Translations under genes and position numbers: made by a program | In this document: one piece after another, positions 12,525 to 24,641 of the stretch | How positions within the stretch are numbered: position 1 is the stretch's first letter | Layout of the letters: each line of letters begins with the position of its first letter | Source of the DNA: Eleginops maclovinus | Taxonomy: Eukaryota > Chordata > Actinopteri > Perciformes > Eleginopidae | DNA length: 64,000 bases | Direction of reading: 5' to 3' | Assembly: GCF_036324505.1 (NCBI RefSeq) | Contig: NC_086356.1 | Coordinates: 13,935,244 to 13,999,243, forward strand | The notes under the pieces: model-generated | Seen by the model: the letters and a program-made list of their open reading frames with translations, nothing else | What the model was told of the DNA's origin: nothing | The model's database searches: none

Positions 12525-13904
12525 TCACTGGAGTAAGAGCATGCTGGAAAGAAGCATCAGGAGGGATGTGAAAAGTTGAAACACCCCGAAGCTTAGAGGG
12601 CTGCTGCGATTTTCTGCATTTCGCTGCTCGGCTTTTCGTTCCTCCAGAAAGCGCTCAGAGTACACCATGTACTGCTCAACACATCGCCGGGACTTCAGCT
12701 GGTCAATTAGGGCTGGGTATCCAATCTCCTCTATGCCGACTGTGTCCCCATCAGCCTGGTCACCTTCACTTTTAGCCGTGGTCGAACCGCTCTCCTGGTC
12801 TTTAAGAAGATCAGTCCTATTCATGCAGCGCCCCATGAACTTGTCGTAAGACTCGGCGCGTGGTGGAAGCTTGTACTCATAATCACGGCCATAATCTTTT
12901 TCATCTGTGGATTTGGTTCCATACTTGCGGTACATGTAGTTGTTGTAGTATTGCTCTTCTTCAGGGTTGCGGAAATTGAAGTGAGGTCGTGGGAAACGCC
13001 CTAATCCATATCCAACGGCCATTCCAGCCACAGCACCAACGCCTGCTGCCATCATAGCTTTTTTGGCAAAACTTGAAGATTGGGGCTGGTAACCCATACT
13101 CGACACAGAGCGAGAGAAAGGAGACCCTCCCATCCCACCACCATATCCTCCACCACCATATCCACCTCCACCATATCCTCCTCCACCGAAGCGGGGACTA
13201 AGGATCTTATTATTTGGGTTCCAGTTGGTGTAACCGCCAACTGCTCCACCTGGATATCCACCGCCTCCATAACCAGCTCCTCCATACCCACCGCCTCCAT
13301 ACCCACCGCCTCCATAACCACCACCTGGATACGCAGGAGGCTGACCATAACCCTGTCCTGTATTTCCCCCTCTGACTGGGTAGCCTCCTGCAGCTGGATA
13401 TCGGTTGGGATACCCTCCTGCTGCTGGGTAGCCTCCTGCAGCTGGGTAGCCTCCTGCAGCTGGATTTTGATTTGGATAACCTCTTGCTGGGTTTTGGTTG
13501 GGATACCCCCCAGCACCTGGATAACTACCCCCAGCTGGATATCCACCTGCAGGGTTCTGGTTTGGATAACCACCAGGATTGGCTCTACCAGGATTCTGGT
13601 TTGGGTTACTACCAACTCCTGGATAATTTGGTGGGTTTTGTCTGGGAACTCCTCCTGGATTAGGGTTGCCTGCTCCTGGATAACTTCCGCCAGCAGGATA
13701 AGGGTTGTTGTTTCTATTAGGAGTCTGTGGCTGCCGCGGGTAATTTCCTGGCTGAGAGGATGGTTTAGATTGTGTTTTACTGGAAGTGGATGAGGTTTTT
13801 CTTCCACTGCTGCTGCTTCCTCTTTTAGCCCATGTTGATTCAGTGTTTAGGACGAACACAACAACAAGGGACACAAGAGCCACCTCACACAACCTTCCCA
13901 TCAT
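12525..13904 (-). CDS. prnp: Prion protein (fish long PrP)
   Basis: GPI-anchored cell-surface glycoprotein of the prion family, 459 residues in one coding exon. Residues 1-26 are a signal peptide; 27-50 are Ser/Lys-rich and basic. Residues 52-265 are a low-complexity region: GGYPNQNPA/GGYPAA-type repeats, then GGGGYGG-type repeats. Residues 280-303 are the conserved hydrophobic segment (AAGVGAVAGMAVGYGLG). Residues 304-430 are the globular domain, with Cys360 and Cys408 as the expected disulfide pair, sequon N362-R-T, and a Tyr-rich helix-1 area. Residues about 434-459 are a hydrophobic GPI signal. Lengths near 450-460 are, from memory, usual for pufferfish PrP and longer than mammalian PrP. 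The repeats contain no histidine. An acceptor AG sits at 13910-13909, four bases before the start; a second Met follows directly at codon 2. It is divergent from pptc7. Which teleost copy (prnpa or prnpb) is not resolved. The sequence gives no sign of pathology. Confidence 0.92.
   Translation of the reverse strand: MMGRLCEVALVSLVVVFVLNTESTWAKRGSSSSGRKTSSTSSKTQSKPSSQPGNYPRQPQTPNRNNNPYPAGGSYPGAGNPNPGGVPRQNPPNYPGVGSNPNQNPGRANPGGYPNQNPAGGYPAGGSYPGAGGYPNQNPARGYPNQNPAAGGYPAAGGYPAAGGYPNRYPAAGGYPVRGGNTGQGYGQPPAYPGGGYGGGGYGGGGYGGAGYGGGGYPGGAVGGYTNWNPNNKILSPRFGGGGYGGGGYGGGGYGGGMGGSPFSRSVSSMGYQPQSSSFAKKAMMAAGVGAVAGMAVGYGLGRFPRPHFNFRNPEEEQYYNNYMYRKYGTKSTDEKDYGRDYEYKLPPRAESYDKFMGRCMNRTDLLKDQESGSTTAKSEGDQADGDTVGIEEIGYPALIDQLKSRRCVEQYMVYSERFLEERKAEQRNAENRSSPLSFGVFQLFTSLLMLLSSMLLLQ
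12965..13750 (-). repeat. Imprecise tandem repeats within the prion coding exon
   Basis: DNA-level repeats underlie the Gly/Pro/Tyr/Asn-rich part of the prion protein. One set has units like 'ggataacctcctgcagctgg' on the + strand (about 13370-13600); a second has 'ccaccatatcctccacc'-like units at 13135-13190 and 13255-13325. Because the units are multiples of three and poor in stops, long spurious ORFs appear in other frames. Unit copy number is likely variable between haplotypes. Confidence 0.75.
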
Positions 13905-14395
13905 GGACCTAAAGAGAAAAGTGTTTTACGGCAATGATCGTAAAGATATTCAAGAATTGAGAAAACAAACATCGCTTTCTCTGTTCAGGATGACACGCCT
14001 AGAAATACCTTTTAATTTAACATTGAGAGCAACAATGGATTTAATTATATATAGGCTAACCATATTCTTCTTTTTACAAGATATAGTCATATAAACTGAA
14101 AGTAGATTTTCAAAGACATTCTAATAGCGGAGCATCCATTATTATCAAATTAGGTCTAAAAAGAAATAGGCCTAAAGGAATTGCATCAATATGCCACGCA
14201 TAACCACTATGAGCAAACGATGTTTGTGTTCTTCAAACAGTGCATCATTACATAATGAACATGCTGCCAATTAGCTCAACCACTAACGCTGCATCATGTC
14301 ATAAATAACACAGGAGCTTTTATCCCATCCAGCCTACACACAAAGATCTCAATACCATTATAATTGAGTATTCTATAAAAGAAGTATTTTCTCAC

Positions 14396-14500
14396 CCTGA
14401 TCCAATGGTTTTTCTGTGGTTTGGATATTAATTCGGTAGAAATACGTTGTCGTCCTCTCTCTCGCTCGGTTCGGTTATGGACACTAGCTTAGGGTGGCTT
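14396..14500 (-). other. Candidate non-coding first exon of the prion gene
   Basis: On the minus strand a donor (gatcagg|gtgaga, GT at 14395-14394) is followed by the acceptor ctctttag at 13909, giving a 0.5-kb intron before the coding exon. This matches the usual prion-gene plan of non-coding first exon plus single coding exon. The right limit (transcription start) is not determined. Confidence 0.45.
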
Positions 14501-15694
14501 ATTCTGGCTGGGGTGCGCTCGTTTTGATGTACTGCAAGCAGCCTGGAGGGACTAGAGGTGGGGTTTGCTGTGACGTCGATGATCAACATGAAACAAAAAC
14601 GACAAAAAAAGTAATATTTTCCAATCTTTCAATGGATTACTCATTGATTATACACCTTATTGTATAGGTATGCATCTTTGTTTTACTCCATTTCAGGGAT
14701 TTGCTAGAAACAGGTCTATTGTTCTTTTAAAAAATGTCTGTTTTTATCATAAAACGCATTTTGCTTTTTGCGGGGATTAACATAGTACATGAATGTGTTC
14801 TTATATATTTTACAATAACAATGTTCCTGATGGTGATATTTTTTTCTAATAATTATTCAATAACATTAGTTGAGTTTTATATGTCTCCTTTTTTTAGTAT
14901 TACAATTTGTAGATGTTTTTTTCACTATATAAAAATCAATAATGGCTTACTGTTTACATTAACGCAAAATAATGAAAATATCGCCGAGAATATATACCCC
15001 ACATTCATTTGTGTATGTATACAAAACAATACAAATGTGTATCTGTGATTGATTATTTATGTACCCTACAATGAATTGTTGAATAATAGCCCACTGTGGT
15101 CTATTCATTGATCTACTTCTGTCTGATAAGAAGGTAATTACATAATAATCTTATTATTACAGATGGCTATTATTTTGTTGACCTAATATATGGCACATAT
15201 TAGGTCAAAAAAACAGCCACCGTCACGTCCAGATACACAGAACAACTGCACATCTGAAGCCTGCGCAGTAACCGCAGTTCTGTCGGGATGCTCTGTCATT
15301 GGTTTACACTGGGGTGTCGTGACGTCAATGTTGTAAACGGTCAAGCACCCGTATGTACTCGCAGCTTCCTCGGGTACACAGTGGAAACATGTCGGTAAGG
15401 AGAGAACCCAGCGGTGGAACTGCGTCCATGGAAATATACACCTGAGACATAAACTGAAGAGTAACCAATCCAGGCAGACGTTGGCGTTTTAAGTAGAGCT
15501 AGCAACTGCGGGGGGTACGTTACTAATTCACTGAAGCCGGCCAGTGGCAAGCTAATGGACGGTTGAAGAGAGACAGCCAGCCGGGGATTGATCAGAAGAA
15601 GTAGCCGAGCAGCAGGCGGCCCGGGCCGGGTACAGAAAGAGAGAAGACTGCGTGTTTGTGCTCAACACAAGACGGGCTTGGTGCTTGCTGGGGG
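14500..15694. promoter_or_regulatory. Divergent promoter interval between prnp (-) and pptc7 (+)
   Basis: About 1.2 kb separates the two head-to-head genes. A CRE-like TGACGTCG lies at 14571-14578 on the prion side. A full palindromic CRE (TGACGTCA) lies at 15320-15327 on the pptc7 side. A GCGCA-type NRF1-like motif (cctgcgcagt) lies at 15261-15270. The sequence becomes GC-rich from about 15530 into pptc7 exon 1, consistent with a housekeeping promoter and its 5'UTR. The middle (14600-15200) is very AT-rich. Motif assignments are by eye. Confidence 0.5.
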
Positions 15695-18600
15695 ATGTTA
15701 TCCGTACTGTCTTATGGCAGACTGGTAGCCAGGGCTGTCCTGGGCGGACTGTCTCAGGCGGACAGTCGGGACTACAGCCTGATCTCCGCCAGTTATGGCT
15801 TCGGTAAAGACTTTCGTAAGGGGATCCTGAAGAAAGGGATGTGCTACGGAGACGATGCCTGCTTCATTGCGCACAACAAGAACGCAGATGTCTTAGGTAA
15901 GGCAAACAACACACACAATCAAACGTACACACACTAATTGGGTTGCAATGCATGTAAGCATGTATTTGTAATTTAAATTATTGTATGGTTTGTGAGCTGC
16001 GTGATTAAAGTTCTGTATTGCTCTCTCTGTACAGCACTTTTGTGTGGAGGTTTTACAGTGCTTTACTAATAAAGCTGTATTGTATGAGACACCCTCTTTG
16101 CTCAGGTGACCTTCAGTAAAGCTAGCCTGCAAGTAAAGCGACCCCTCAGATCAAAACATAACGACCCCCACCCCCTCCAAAAACAAAGCCATAACTTCCT
16201 CCCCAATGCCACTGTTGTGTTATCCGTGTTAAGTTAAGTTAACTTGCAACACATTCTTACAGAAGACCTACGCAGATGAAGTCATCTGTCTTTATGCAAA
16301 AACTGCACTTAATTTACGTTAATGCGTAGTTTTATAAGAAAAACCCCGGATGACCTTTCACCTAGATGGGCTTCAATTGGAGGATACACGGCGGTAATTT
16401 AAAAATATCAAAAGTATCAAAGTATGAGACATAGATAAACTTCATTGAAGGTGTACAGGATTGAAAACACCGTTATTGTAACGTCTCAGACACAAACCCA
16501 CAATGTCTTGCAAAGGTCAGAATGGTTGAGCATGGAGGCAGCCATATTGTTATTAGCATCAGTAGCCTGCTAGCTTTAGCTAAGTGTAATTGCTTTGTCC
16601 TCACAGTCACAGCTCAGGTGACAGGAGGATAAACACAGGGACATACTTGATCAACCGCATGGCTTTGTCGAAACCTACACAACATGTTTTACAGTTTAAA
16701 GTATTGTGCATTCCTAAATGTTAAGGCTTGTGGTGTTAAACCCACTCGTTAGAAACAAAACCCGAGCAGGGTAGTGGTAGTTAAATCTGTAGTACACTCC
16801 TGAAGTGGTCTGGGGTGGGGGTCACCATGACAGATGCTGGTCCGATTATTCAGCAGTGCAGAGGGAAATTTAGGGGGGTCCATAGTCATTTTATGTTTCA
16901 GTTTCTTATTTGGGGGGATCTAAACCTGCACTACAAATAGAAAATGAAACCTAAATAAGACCATTGAAACACTAATCAATAATACCAATATTTATATTTC
17001 CACTTACAATTGTATATTGTGCCCTTTTTGTTGAGGAATGAGGTTTTGATGAAGTGAACAGGAACAGAGATGAAAATACTGTGAAATTGTGCTTGGGAGA
17101 ATTATGTTTGTTTTTTTAAGTAAACAAGAATTTGTTTGGGTGTTGCAGAGCTGCATTTTTATTGAGGACTGTTCGTTCTTGCCACCTTTTTTATTGCTTT
17201 GGAACCGAACGTACTAAGCAGATATTCAGTTAAGTCATCCAATTATAATCATGGTGAATTCATACGTATCGCTTACCTTGTTTGATTAATTATCCATCCA
17301 AATATTCCGTTCTGTTCCAGTCTGGAATTTGATCCATCTAAAAAAGTTTTTGAAAGGTGTCTTGGTTTGCACAACAATTTCTCCTCAAATAACCCTATGG
17401 TAACGCCAATTTTTGTACAGTCTAATCTAAAATTAAATAATGAGTGTGTCAAACTGCAGAGAATCTAATTATTAATAGTTTCCATCAGTACACTGACTAT
17501 ATACATGCATAGACCTTTCTGCAGAGTAATGTTTTTAAGACTAAAGGTTGATTTAACTTAGCTGGATCAGATATACAGAGACATTTCAGTCAGCTGTGCT
17601 TGTGACATCAGTTTAGTTGAAGCAATTTCATCAAAAAATCGCAATTGAACCAATTGAAAGACAATAAGTTATTATATTGTGTTATTCCCTGGCCCTTCTG
17701 ACAATTCTTTAAGTTATTTGTTAATCTCTAAAATATTTTTTGATTATGTAGTTTTAGCTCTTCAGTGCATTAGTAGTCATCGTCATCATCCCCTAATATG
17801 ACAAAAATGCTAATAGGATGGTCGAGCACCAAAACAGAAAGAACAACAAGATTAAAGTGTTATTTCCCATTTTGTCCATCAGGTGTTGCAGATGGCGTAG
17901 GTGGTTGGCGTGACTACGGTGTCGACCCGTCTCAGTTCTCGGCCACATTAATGAGAACCTGTGAGCGACTGGTGAAGGAGGGACGCTTCACTCCCAGTAG
18001 TCCAGTGGGTATCCTCACCTCGGGTTATTTTGAGCTTCTACAGAACAAAGTTCCCCTGCTAGGTGAGTACACACAGACTCAAAACCACACGCTGATGATA
18101 CATTATGTTACACACACTCATTAAGTAGTGGATTGAGTCATACTTCTTATGTGTGCAAAGCATATCAAAGCTGCAGGATGAGACAGACTGTGAGTGGCGG
18201 CCTTGCTCAGCAAGAAGCATCTATTACATTTAAGTCACAAGACATGAAAGAACATATCTCCATTTCAGTTGTGTGTCAAATGTCTTTCTCCTACCAGGCA
18301 GAAAAATGTAGAAATGATTGAAATGGACAACTATAGTTCAATTTAATAATATATATTCATATAATATATGCTTCAGTTCACAACAGCTTATTAATTATGT
18401 TAATTATCATTGACTTAGGCTAAGAATCAATCCTTATTGACGTAAATAAATGTAAGGTATCTAACTAACTTTAAATTAACTTCTTTTGAGTTATGCTGCC
18501 ATTTGGAATGTGAGACTCAGTGACCTCATGGGGCCAAACAGCTTTCCTTTACGCAGGGTGAACATTTAGTCTCATAGCAGAGCTTTAAAAGGTTGAGAAT

Positions 18601-20850
18601 CCTTCTGTAACTGACACTGCAGTGAGGCTGTTAACTATGCAAGTGTCAAACATGTGACCAAGGTCACATTTCTTTTGAGACTCATAGCCGTGATTTACTG
18701 CCAGCTTGTACATTCAATGTAAACCTCAGTCCACCTTGTCACGATGGTAGTCAAATGGTCTACTTTTATTTTTGGAAACTGTTCCAGGGTCTTTACATGA
18801 CCTTCGCTGCTCAAGGTTACTAGGACTGCTTTGACTGGCTAACTGGGATAGGGACCATGGCCCTTAGTGTTTGTTTTTTCACTTGTGAATTGCATAATAA
18901 TCTCAACCCCCCCCCCCAATGTGGAAGCCTTAAAATCATGAGGAAGGTACACAAAAAAGCAGTGGTGTACTGGTTCAACAGCATACTGACTCCCTGGAAA
19001 CTGGGACATTTAGCCTTTGCTTCTCTTTGTCTGTCTGGAAAGGACATGTTTGTAATTTCACAACTGCCATCGGTTTATCACTTGTCTAATTATATTGTAT
19101 GGATGTCCACAATAATATAGTTGCTTTGCTCTTGTCTGTTTTCAGGGAGCAGCACAGCTTGTATCGTGGTTCTGGATCGACGGAGTCACCGTCTACACAC
19201 GTGTAACCTCGGTGACTCAGGATTTCTTGTGGTTCGGGGAGGAGAAGTGGTTCATCGCTCAGATGAACAACAGCATTATTTTAACACACCCTTCCAGCTA
19301 TCCATCGCTCCTCCTGGAGCTGAAGGCGTGGTGCTCAGTGACAGGTCAGTAACTCTGTGTTTAAGACATCATTGTAATGCATATGTGAATGAAAAACAGA
19401 AATGTAAAAAAGGAGCTTTACAACACAGGATATCTTTATTCAATATAATGGTTTTAAATGAGCTACTTCCTGGTTCATCTTTGAACCAATGCTCGTGCCA
19501 AAGCAAATGATTTATTGAACAGCCTTTAATCGGATATGACATACGCTGAAATATTTTGGTAGGTGAAATAAGAACATTTTGAAAACATGCAGCATCAACC
19601 TATGAGGGCAAGAAACGCAGTTGCTGTAGGAACTTTCAGAGGGTGTTTGCAGAATAAACATGACCTGTGCTTTGGCATTACACTCCTGGCAAAACTAGAC
19701 TGCGCGCTACTTGATCACCTTTCCTATATCCCCTGCATGGAAAATTGTCTCGTATCCTGTTTGTTGTTTGTTGTTTTGGTTAACATTTCAGTGACTTTAA
19801 AGGTGAACCGTAATCATCTGTATTATTACCACAACTTATTGAAATACTACACCTTGCAGTTTAGGTAATGTGATGGTGAACAGATACACACAATGTAAGT
19901 GCACAAAGATGTCTGTTTTGTGATGCCTTAAGCACATGATGGACAGGCAATGCACACATTCAGGCAGCCAGGTTTACCAGACAAGTCCCCCCCCCCCAGA
20001 AAGGTAAAGGCTCTTTGTAACTGTAGTCTGGTGAATGGCACCAACGAGCAAACACTGAACAGGCTGGTTCAGAGTCAGCCGTCCGATTAAATGCCCACGC
20101 CACGTCCACCGCCAAGATTTTGAGAGTTACTTCTGACCTACTTGCTACCATTTTGGAAACTGTTGACAGCAGCTCAGCCCCACATGCTCATGTTACACTT
20201 GTGACTGATCTTTCCATGCCCAAATTGTTTCCTCTAGTCCTGAAGCAGCTGACAGCTCCTCCTTTGACGTGCAGCTTGGTGACATCATCCTGACAGCGAC
20301 CGATGGTCTATTTGACAACATGCCGGACTACATGATTCTTCAGGAGCTCAAAAAACTAAAGGTGAGACTTCTGGATTATCAGTTTATTTGAGATTTCACA
20401 CATCGGGTATGTGAACATAAGTGTAGCCATATTTTAAGCCTTTAAAATGTAATCATTTTTACTTCTGATCCTTTCAGACTACCAACTATGACAGCGTCCT
20501 GCAGACTGCACAGAGTATTGCAAAGCAAGCTCACGACCTTGCCTACGACCCCAACTATATGTCCCCTTTTGCACAGTTTGCATGTGACAATGGCCTGAAT
20601 GTGAGAGGTAAGTTACACTCTGCTTCACGTTCTGTGTTCGGTAGATGTAATTCAGGCAATAGTAAAGGTTCTTAGACCAAAACTGAAGGAAGATAACAAT
20701 TTAGGGGATATATTTTTTGTCTTTCTGTTGTTTTAAAACAACCTTTTGGTTTGGCATGTTTTTTCACACACTTGTTTTATTTTTCCTACAGGAGGAAAGC
20801 CAGATGATATCACGGTGCTGCTCTCTATTGTGGCTGAATATACAGACTAA
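15695..20850 (+). CDS. pptc7: Protein phosphatase PPTC7 (PP2C family, mitochondrial)
   Basis: Metal-dependent Ser/Thr phosphatase of the PP2C (PPM) fold; the vertebrate family acts at mitochondria, affecting coenzyme Q synthesis and BNIP3/NIX-dependent mitophagy. Exons: 15695-15896, 17883-18062, 19146-19344, 20238-20361, 20478-20607, 20792-20850, all GT-AG with closing phases, giving 297 residues (human, from memory, about 304). Metal and active-site motifs are present: [36 protein letters not shown] and [11 protein letters not shown]. The N-terminus [21 protein letters not shown] is typical of PPTC7 and mitochondrial targeting. The glycine-rich insert that I recall after that N-terminus in mammals is missing, which accounts for most of the length difference. 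The start was chosen as the first ATG that gives this conserved N-terminus. It is divergent from the prion gene. Confidence 0.95.
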
Positions 20851-23290
20851 ACATTTTCTAAGTGTGTGAGCGCTTCTCTGGGGCTGATCCTACCTCCCCT
20901 CTGCCGAGTCTTCCACCTGCAACCCTCCCAAAATAATGCACTGCATCCTCTGGGCTGACAGGGGAGGCCCACCATCACGACACACACTCCTTGCTGCGGG
21001 GCCGCTGTCCACGTGTACATTTTTGGTTTTCTTCCTCTTGTTTTTGTTTGGCGCTTGAACAGTTGAGGGCGAAGCAGGCAGCTAGGACACGTTCATGTTG
21101 ATCATGATGAGGGAGGAGTTGAGCACGAGAGGCTGAGGCAAGCCTTTCAGTCTCTTGTGGCTCACATCTGAGGTGATTTGACTGAGAAACAGTCAAGGGC
21201 AGTTCTGTTTGACTGAGGGCTTTAAAGCTAGTAGCCCTTGTGTATAAAAAGTCATATTAAAAGAGGAGTAAGCCATGGTTTCAAAGGGAAGTGGTTGAGG
21301 GAAGTTGACTAGCTGTCTCAGTTTTTCCAGTTGATAATCTGTTCATTGTTGTAAATGTATTTAAACAAAGCATAAGTATTGACTGAGGAAGCTGATGTTG
21401 GGAATGGATGGGTGGTATTAAAGAATTGCATTTAAGAGTTTCGTTTTCATTGTCATGGGTTCGGGTATGTGTACAATGGAAGAGCAAACTAGTAACGGCT
21501 CCGATCAAAGAAACCTTTTAAAGGGAAACCATAACACTTGTTAGAGCTTACATGTTGAACCTGATCCGTTTTTTGTCACTTCGTTGAGGAATGTGTTGGT
21601 ACGCACACATCCTGATGAGTTGTAAATATTTTTGTGTTTTTAGGGGTTCGGTCTGGCCTTTTTGTTGTCTTTGCTTTACAGCAGAGTGCTATTTCGTTAC
21701 TATTGTGGATGATGAATACATGGTTCATAAATATATTTTCTTGTATAGATGTTAATCTCCAAGTGAGCTTTATCAATCCCACACTTCCACACGCTGAAAT
21801 GAACAATAGGATCTTTGCTGAGATTTATCGCTGCAGCAGTCGTGTGGTAGGAAGGGTGTTAGTGATGTGTGAGTGCGGTATACATGGGAGTGTATTTGAT
21901 GTTAATATTTGTTTTCTTGCAAATATAAAGCTAGCATCTGGAAATGCTCACAATTGCAATGATAGGTCAGGCATGAGTTTAAAGGAAAATATGTATTTTT
22001 TTAACATTTAGTTCTTAGTTAGTTTGGAGTGACTGCTGACATGAAATACAGTACATGTGGTAAATGACAGATTCATCTTAACAAGAATCAGGTGTGAATG
22101 TTGATGTGTATGTTTATTTGTTTCTATCATTTTTGTCTCCTTGTTTCCCTTTTCATTTGTTTGCTGCTTCTCTTTTGTAATTCTGATGTCTGTACATGAC
22201 TTGACATGATTTATATGATCACCATGATTGTAATGAGTGTGTGTGTAAAAATGTTTGCTGCATCAAAATCATTAATAATACCGTTCTCTCCATCATACTC
22301 TGTCCCTTTATGTCTAATGGCTCGCCCAAGTGGTTTGGACATTGTTTTTACAGTTTAAAAGCGGGTGCCACCAAAGACGCATTTTCTTTGTATACACGCA
22401 CGCTTTTGTTGATACAAACATCGTACAGCAATACTTTAAATTCTTGTGCTCTGATTTTTGAGTGCTGGTATGGGTGGAAATGTTCAAAGGGAACATTATA
22501 AATGTTTTTTCCATGCCTCAAGATGTTTTATTAGAGTGTAAACTGTATAATAATCTTGATTTAGGTTATAAGTGACCGGTTGCTACAAAGTTTAAGACAG
22601 GTTTATAAAACCAAAGAAGGAAAGCCATATACAAACACATCATTATGGTACTGCTCTGCAAGCCTAGCTGTAAAGATAACATGGTGTTTATTCACTCATA
22701 CACAAAATGGACACAATTATTATTAGAATATTATCTGTCCTGTCTGCATTGTTCTTTCTGCATGGTTTCTGACTCTGGTTTCAGCTATTGGCACCATTTT
22801 ACAAAGTTAATTCACACAGTTGTCTGTTTTTGTCTTGGTGGCTTATAATTGATGTGTAAAGGTTCTGAACTTGTATTTATTTCAAAGATAGACCTATATT
22901 TGAAAGAGATATAACTCATAAGCAGAAGGAGGGGTGGTGAGATGGGTAATAGTGCTGTGAACTATCAGTACGTGGGTGAGCACAGTTTCAGCCTTAACAA
23001 ATAGCTAGACCTGTAATAAAGAGGCCTTTCCTGTCATTGCAAGCTTGTCTTGTCCTCGGTCTTGTCGGTTTGATGTAAATGAAAGTCTGCCCCGTCTTTC
23101 TTTTCTGTAACTTTGTTCTCAAAGGTGCTTCTGCAGTCTGTATGGTATGATTGTCCTCTTTTCAGCAAGCAATGTTTGTGTGTATGAAAGCTACACCTAT
23201 GTCTACAGTGTCACAATGCAGGTCTAATTTATGTAAATATGTTTTAAATATGTACAATATTTAAATAAAGAATCTAGTATTTATACTACA
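20851..23290 (+). other. Long pptc7 3'UTR
   Basis: After the stop there is about 2.4 kb without splice-linked coding sequence. It ends at a good polyadenylation signal, AATAAA at 23264-23269. It contains T-rich stretches and several ATTTA-like sequences. The open frames here (up to about 125 codons, for example 21634-22011) lack homology and fall within the presumed UTR. The end point is inferred from the signal only. Confidence 0.55.
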
Positions 23291-24641
23291 TTTGTTTTTG
23301 TATTTTTAAGATGCTGTGTAATCTTTATAAACTGATACACTACTTACAAAGGGGCATCCAGTACATGACAGTTAACATTAAGCAATTTTCTATGATTACT
23401 ATTCTGGTACCACCTGCTGTAAGCGCACATATTGAAGGGTTTAATACATTAAGTTATCTTCTTCTTGTATTTTTTTTACTTGTGTGTAAGTTAATATATA
23501 TCGTATCTTTATTATTGATAGAATGTAAAATAAGATTTGACATGTTTAAAATCCACAGTTCAATACCAATTACCACGTGTAATGATGCCCATAAAACATA
23601 GGCCTATGTACTTCAGGGGTACAATATTACTTTTTTAATTTGATGTTTTATCTTACTTTCCTTGGGTTTTGAGGTTTATCATTTTTGTGTTAATAAAAAT
23701 TCCTATACACTTTGCATTTATAAATGTACTGTTTTGTATTATGTTGTCATCTTTGAGCAAGAATGTTCCTTAAGGTAATTTTGTTATATCTTATCTTATT
23801 GTATTGGTCTACCGATAGAGGCCAAAGACCAAACCCTGCTGAAGTATTTGGAAGCAGTGCTATACATGAAAATAAATATGAAGCATACGTTAAAAGTTAA
23901 AATAACTTCTCCTGCTCCTCATATCTTCTTATTTATATGGTTTATTGAATTGCAAAATCTACATGAGGGACAGTATTATGAACAGTGTTCATTTTAAATG
24001 CAGGCTTATCTAATAGTCCCATTTCTAGATGGTGATTCTGTTCCTCAAGCCTAAAATCACAAAATAATGTGAAATAAACTGTATCTGAAATTATGATTAT
24101 CAGCAGTAGATGGCAGTGTAGAGTGATAGGAAGCCATGGATGTTTTGTTTACTAATCTGTTCTAGTTTCTCTTCCTGTAGCCACCAGCTAACCTACATTC
24201 CTGCTGACAGCAGAGACCCTGGTTTAAATAGGTGTGTGTCAGCTGACAGTTGTGTGATGCTAGCATGTTAGCGTCGGAGTTAGCAAGAAGATACTGTACT
24301 AATTCAGCATTTATCGAAGTAGTTGCGTTTCTCTTTTATAGTTCAACCAGTTCTTTGTTTGTTTTTTTACTTTAACGTTAAATATGTAAACAAAGCGAAC
24401 GAAGTTTTTAACATGAAACCCTTCCAAAGCTAAGTGTCTTTTTACAGCACTTAGCAAGCTAAAAGCCAGGAAGCTAATCTTCCTAACAACCGTAGCTAGC
24501 TGTGACAGCAGGTAAGCTAATCAACGGTTATCTTCATGGAGAGCCTTAAAGTGCTAGCCACGCTTTCAAGATTAGTATTTAGGGTGAGTTATGTGAACAA
24601 ACTGTAGACCCGCAGCTCCTCTGAAAGTAAATGTTGAATAA
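23291..24641. other. pptc7-tbc1d10a intergenic and tbc1d10a promoter/5'UTR
   Basis: 23291-24150 is AT-rich with no gene. From about 24150 the sequence leads into the tbc1d10a 5' region. An upstream ATG at 24631 begins a short ORF that overlaps the main start at 24642 in another frame and ends at about 24699. No TATA box is evident. Confidence 0.5.

Noticed and set aside
13052..13807. A 251-codon minus-strand ORF and a 237-codon plus-strand ORF (13080-13793) inside the prion exon
   Set aside because: They are shifted or opposite readings of the stop-poor tandem repeats; composition follows the repeat and there is no start context, homology or splice partner.
21634..22011. 125-codon ORF downstream of pptc7
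   Set aside because: Falls in the presumed 3'UTR before the AATAAA at 23264; no homology recognised.
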